The notes under the pieces: generated by a model | Databases searched by the model: none | What the model was told of the DNA's origin: nothing | The model's input: only the letters and a program-made list of their open reading frames with translations | Translations under genes and position numbers: made by a program | NCBI RefSeq assembly: GCF_000807255.1 | Contig: NZ_CP009268.1 | Span: 1,890,384 to 1,954,383 of the forward strand | Source of the DNA: Clostridium pasteurianum DSM 525 = ATCC 6013 | Lineage (GTDB): Bacteria > Bacillota > Clostridia > Clostridiales > Clostridiaceae | Direction: 5' to 3' | Length of the DNA stretch: 64,000 bases | Shown: positions 60,664 through 64,000 of the stretch, piece by piece | Numbering within the stretch: the first letter of the stretch is position 1 | Layout of the letters: every line of letters begins with the position of its first letter

Positions 60664-61536
60664 ATGAGATTAAGTCATAACTTAGCATCATTAAATATAT
60701 ATTATGCATATACTAAAAATATTAATAATCAAAGTATAGCTCTTAATAGATTGACTTCTGGGAAAAAAGTCAATAGTTCCTTAGATGATCCAGATGCATT
60801 ATCTAAAAGTGAAAAGCTGAATATGCAGATAAGAGGACTTCAGGCAGGAGCAAGAAATTCTCAGGATGGAGTTAGTATGCTTCAAACTGCAGAAGGAGGT
60901 CTAAGTAATATAAGTGATGATCTTCAGAGAATAAGAGAACTTGTGGTGTCTTCTGGAAATGGAACCCTTACGGATAATGATAAAAAAAATATTCAAATGG
61001 AAATAGATCAGCTGAAGCAGAACATTAATGAAATAGCTAATAATACTGAATTTAATGGAGTTAAATTATTAAGTGCCAATTCAACTGATGGAAGTTATTA
61101 TAATAATAGTAATCCTACATCTAATATAGCGGCGTCTGTAAGTGGAGATGTGGGTGATACTGTAACAATACCAAGATTTAATATAACTACAGCTATGCAG
61201 GATTCAAATGGTAACACTTTAGAAAATTTGGACATAACTAAAGAAAATTCTGTAGATGAAAATTTAAATTCGATAGATTCTGCAATAAAAGATGCAATAC
61301 ATGCCAGAAGTGTATATGGTGGTTTAGAAAATAGATTTAATACTACTTATAATAATACCAATGAAATATCTGACAAGCTTGAAGAGACAGGTAGTGATTT
61401 AAGTGATGCAGATATAGCTTCCGAGATTATGGAATATTCAAAGTCTGGAATTTTAATTAGTGCAGGTATAGCTATGATGGCACAGACAAACAAATTTCCA
61501 CAGGATATATTAAATATATTAAGTAGAATTAAATAA
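60664..61536 (+). CDS. Second, shorter flagellin
   Basis: 290 aa; ATG 7 nt after TGGAG. The N-terminal D0/D1 (MRLSHNLASLNIYYAYTKNI, RLTSGKKVNSSLDDPDALSK) and C-terminal D1/D0 (DIASEIMEYSKSGILISAGI, ending QDILNILSRIK) are complete. The variable part is short (about 140-200). The N-terminus diverges from the major flagellin and the end lacks the VLQLLR motif, so it is a distinct minor filament protein rather than a recent duplicate. Own sigma-D-type promoter and terminator. Confidence 0.93.
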   Translation: MRLSHNLASLNIYYAYTKNINNQSIALNRLTSGKKVNSSLDDPDALSKSEKLNMQIRGLQAGARNSQDGVSMLQTAEGGLSNISDDLQRIRELVVSSGNGTLTDNDKKNIQMEIDQLKQNINEIANNTEFNGVKLLSANSTDGSYYNNSNPTSNIAASVSGDVGDTVTIPRFNITTAMQDSNGNTLENLDITKENSVDENLNSIDSAIKDAIHARSVYGGLENRFNTTYNNTNEISDKLEETGSDLSDADIASEIMEYSKSGILISAGIAMMAQTNKFPQDILNILSRIK

Positions 61537-62161
61537 AAGGAAAGTATAGCTTATTATAAAAGCTATCTTACAATGAATAATAATGTTGTAAGATAGTTTT
61601 TTTATTTAGTATTACTAATATTTGAAATAAATTTTCCGGTTTTATTTTATTAAATAATTGACAATCTAATTTTAACTTATAATAATTGTTAATTTATGTA
61701 TTAATGAGGTCTTATTGGTTAAATATTTAATAAATATGTAAATAAATTATATATTTTATAAATTTAAAAAAAATATATATAAAGCTATAAATTTAGTTGC
61801 AATAAATGAAATATAATCAATAAAATGGTATAAAAACGTTTAAATGTTAAATTATTTGTAAAGTTTTGTTTATTTATAGATAAAATTTAATAATTTTATA
61901 GAATAATTGAAAAAAGTTTACTATAATTATAGTAGACTTTTAAATTTTAAATTTAATAATATTAATATTTAGTTATAAAATGTAAATGACAATATAAAAA
62001 AACTATTGAATAACTTTTATTGTATTATTAATTAATATAATTTATTATATAATTAGAAATTTTATTTAATAAGTTTTAATAAATTAAGTAGAATAAAACA
62101 CATATACTTTATTGCAATATGTACATAAATACAGAAGAACTTACAGTTAGGGGATGATATT
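61537..62161. other. 625-bp, extremely AT-rich gap before flgB
   Basis: After the flagellin terminator comes about 550 bp of nearly pure A/T with a palindrome AGTTTACTATAATTATAGTA, GACT (about 61917-61940) and no open frame of note. No sigma-D-type site is seen before flgB, so early flagellar genes are probably read by sigma-A from here. No c-di-GMP riboswitch consensus was recognised. Confidence 0.5.
61563..61603 (+). terminator. Rho-independent terminator after the second flagellin
   Basis: CTATCTTACAA / TTGTAAGATAG 11-bp stem followed by seven T. Confidence 0.92.
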
Positions 62162-62569
62162 TTGACAGTTAATAATATTTCGGGGCAGCAAATTACATAT
62201 GATTTAATAAAAAAATCTTTAGATGCATCTAGTACTAGAGCTGATGTTATATCCAATAATATAGCTAATATAAATACAGCTGGGTATAAGAGAAGGTATG
62301 TTACCTTTGAAGATACTCTTAAGCAGAGTTTGGATAATATAACTATGAAGAAAGACAATTCATTACATATGGATGATGGAAATAGTTTTGGTGCTATCAG
62401 TGTCAAAGAAGATTCCAGCAGCAGTATGAAGGTGGATGGAAATAATGTAGATATTGATTCCGAAATGGCAAATCAGGCACAGAATACTCTAATGTATCAA
62501 GCGTTAACAAGTCAGGCAAGCAGCAGAATATCTATGAGAAGATATGTAATAACTGGAGGAGGTAATTAG
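62162..62569 (+). CDS. flgB: Flagellar proximal rod protein FlgB
   Basis: 135 aa with TTG start after [30 protein letters not shown], then [13 protein letters not shown] (about 22-54), is the rod signature. The C-terminus [22 protein letters not shown] is typical of FlgB. It is part of the rod in the periplasmic-side/wall region of the basal body. First gene of the basal-body operon; flgC follows after 2 bp. Confidence 0.93.
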   Translation: MTVNNISGQQITYDLIKKSLDASSTRADVISNNIANINTAGYKRRYVTFEDTLKQSLDNITMKKDNSLHMDDGNSFGAISVKEDSSSSMKVDGNNVDIDSEMANQAQNTLMYQALTSQASSRISMRRYVITGGGN

Positions 62570-62571
62570 TA

Positions 62572-63003
62572 GTGGGAGCTTTTACGGGTTTAAATATCAG
62601 TTCTAGTGGTCTTTCTGCAGAGAGACTCAGAATGGATACAATTTCATCTAATATAGCTAATGCAGATACTACAAGGACAGAAACTGGGGAGCCTTATAGA
62701 AGGAAGATAGCTGTATTTCAGGAGAATCTGGATAGAGAACTAAATTCAGTTACAGGTCAGTATGAAACCAAATTAAAGGGTGTAAAGGCTGTGCAAATTG
62801 TAAATGATAATTCATCTCTTAGACAAGTTTATGATCCAAGTAATCCAGATGCAAATGCTGAAGGATATGTTTCAATGCCAAATGTAAATATACTGAATGA
62901 GATGGCTGATCTCATTTCCTCTACAAGGGCATATGAAGCCAATGTAAGCGCTATTAATGCACAAAAAAGTATGTTTTCTTCTGCATTACAAATAGGAAGG
63001 TAA
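62572..63003 (+). CDS. flgC: Flagellar basal-body rod protein FlgC
   Basis: 143 aa with GTG start after [29 protein letters not shown], then [16 protein letters not shown] (about 10-45), and the C-terminal [20 protein letters not shown] (about 104-123) are classic FlgC. Rod component exported by the flagellar type III system. Confidence 0.95.
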   Translation: MGAFTGLNISSSGLSAERLRMDTISSNIANADTTRTETGEPYRRKIAVFQENLDRELNSVTGQYETKLKGVKAVQIVNDNSSLRQVYDPSNPDANAEGYVSMPNVNILNEMADLISSTRAYEANVSAINAQKSMFSSALQIGR

Positions 63004-63016
63004 AGGTGATTGATTA

Positions 63017-63367
63017 ATGAATATAAGCGGGTTTATTCCAGTAGATACTTTAACTAAATTAAATAGTATGACAGGAACAAATAATACATATAAATTGGAC
63101 AGTATAGTAGGAAATGATGAAGATAAAAGCACTGATAATGATACTGCTATAGATTTTTCTTCTATATTAAAGGACAAATTGAATGAAGTAAATGATAAAC
63201 AGGTAAGTGCAGATAATATGACTAATCAATTTATAGCTGGTGATGATGTAGATGTACATCAAGTTATGCTTTCAACTCAGGAGGCTCAAATGTCTCTCCA
63301 ATTAGCTGTACAGATTAGAAATAAAATTGTAGAGTCCTATCAGGAATTAAACAGAATGCAAGTGTAA
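63017..63367 (+). CDS. fliE: Flagellar hook-basal body complex protein FliE
   Basis: 116 aa. The C-terminal half (DFSSILKDKLNEVNDKQVSA, then VDVHQVMLSTQEAQMSLQLA and VRNKIVESYQELNRMQV) is the FliE domain that joins the MS ring to the rod. The first 45 residues are poorly conserved. AAAGGTGATTG lies upstream of the ATG. Confidence 0.95.
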   Translation: MNISGFIPVDTLTKLNSMTGTNNTYKLDSIVGNDEDKSTDNDTAIDFSSILKDKLNEVNDKQVSADNMTNQFIAGDDVDVHQVMLSTQEAQMSLQLAVQIRNKIVESYQELNRMQV

Positions 63368-63384
63368 TGTAGGGAGTGCATGAT

Positions 63385-64000
63385 ATGAACAGGCTTTCAG
63401 AGATTGTTGGCAAAATTAAGGATAAATGGCTTAGTTTAAGTAAAATTAAAAAAATAGTAATTGGTATTTTGCTTGTAGCAATAATAGCTTCTATAACGGT
63501 ATTTGCAGCATTATCCAGCAGGACTAAATATGGAGTGCTCTTTTCAAATATGGATGCTACAGATTCGGCGGCCATTATAAATAAATTAAAATCAGACAAA
63601 GTGGAATATAAGGTAGATTCAAGTACTAACACTATTTATGTTCCAGAAAGTAAAGTGGATGATTTGAGATTACAGTATGCTACTTCTGTAAAAGGTGGAA
63701 GTGTGGGCTTTGAATTGTTTGATAACAGCAGTCAGCTGGGGATGACAGATCAGCAGTTTAATGTACAATATCAAAGAGCACTACAAGGAGAACTGGAAAG
63801 AACCATTAAGGGTTTCTCTCAAGTGGACAATGCCAATGTGCAGATAGTTATGCCGGATAATTCAGTGTTTGTAAGGGACGGATCTCCTGCCAAGGCCTCC
63901 GTATTTTTAAAGATGAAACCAGGACAGACCTTATCTAAAAATCAAGTAAAAGCAATTGTATCTCTGGTATCTGGGGCTGTTAAAAATTTGTCTCCTAATG
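63385..64000 (+). CDS. fliF: Flagellar MS-ring protein FliF (partial, 3' end outside window)
   Basis: 205 codons visible. A first membrane segment KIVIGILLVAIIASITVFAA (about 22-42) is followed by the secretin-like ring-building domains (YGVLFSNMDATDSAAIINKL, VEYKVDSSTNTIYVPESKVD; GELERTIKGFSQVDNANVQI). It forms the MS ring in the cell membrane. The rest, including the second membrane segment and FliG-binding end, lies beyond 64000. AGGGAGTG precedes the ATG. Confidence 0.95.
   Translation, partial: MNRLSEIVGKIKDKWLSLSKIKKIVIGILLVAIIASITVFAALSSRTKYGVLFSNMDATDSAAIINKLKSDKVEYKVDSSTNTIYVPESKVDDLRLQYATSVKGGSVGFELFDNSSQLGMTDQQFNVQYQRALQGELERTIKGFSQVDNANVQIVMPDNSVFVRDGSPAKASVFLKMKPGQTLSKNQVKAIVSLVSGAVKNLSPN

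Noticed and set aside
61610-62160. Search for a c-di-GMP or other riboswitch before the basal-body operon
   Set aside because: No recognisable aptamer core such as GGGCAAACC was found; the gap is almost pure A/T.
1-64000. tRNA and rRNA genes
   Set aside because: No tRNA-like cloverleaf with CCA end or rRNA consensus sequence was recognised by eye; a tRNAscan/Infernal run would be decisive.

Overview
The window looks like the chromosome of a low-G+C Clostridium sensu stricto (cluster I). It is strongly AT-rich, uses TTG and GTG starts after strong purine-rich ribosome sites, and pairs a Bacillus/Clostridium-type chemotaxis set (CheC, CheD, FliY, CheY) with a FliW-CsrA flagellin switch. The genus is an inference; the species cannot be fixed from the sequence alone.

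Layout. (1) 1-4.4 kb is housekeeping: the tail of a probable pyruvate:ferredoxin oxidoreductase, a DUF1292 protein, a HAD phosphatase with a class IV aminotransferase, convergent L-lactate dehydrogenase, and a PRD-containing BglG-type antiterminator. (2) 4.4-14.8 kb is a FapA-like gene followed by the chemotaxis/switch operon cheW-cheD-cheB-cheR-cheA-cheC-cheY-cheW-fliM-fliY, headed by a sigma-D-type promoter. (3) 14.8-27.6 kb holds late flagellar genes: flgM-flgN-flgK-flgL, fliW-csrA, flaG, an unknown, fliS, fliD, a FliT-like gene, a first AAA/PD-(D/E)XK gene, a four-helix-bundle gene and the major flagellin. Gaps here carry hairpin islands built of degenerate AGTNGAN heptamers. The flagellin leader has a near-perfect CsrA hairpin, and the flagellin 3' end abuts a group I intron core. 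(4) 27.6-60.5 kb is an accessory region: a Shedu-like DUF4263 protein, a YjfB-like pseudogene, a glycosyltransferase, Rpn-type nucleases, a LAGLIDADG endonuclease, a DDE transposase, a Gabija pair (gajA-gajB), a REP-associated tyrosine transposase, two more AAA/PD-(D/E)XK paralogues, a deleted group II intron, gene remnants, a radical-SAM/SPASM enzyme next to a TNSSSSSF-leader protein, a cI-like regulator, a heptad-repeat coiled coil, a 3-hydroxyacyl-CoA dehydrogenase with a short-chain fatty acid transporter, a DUF4317 protein and an AraC-controlled alpha-glucosidase/sugar ABC operon. A different repeat family (core GGTAACTGTGACTTGG plus GTGACTGTCACC palindromes) marks this part. (5) 60.6-64 kb has a second, shorter flagellin with its own sigma-D-type promoter, then the start of the basal-body operon flgB-flgC-fliE-fliF, which runs off the window.

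How it fits together. FlgM/sigma-D, FliS/FliD and FliW/CsrA would control and export flagellin. Six sites of the form TAAA-N15-NNCGATRN sit before flagellar genes, and two of them before copies of a small coiled-coil gene in the accessory region. The accessory block separates the late flagellar genes from the basal-body operon and looks like a hotspot for defence genes and mobile DNA. The observations most worth a second look are the flagellin group I intron with C-terminal codons on both sides, the group II intron that splits a REP element exactly at its centre, the radical-SAM/TNSSSSSF pair, and the small sigma-D-linked coiled-coil family.
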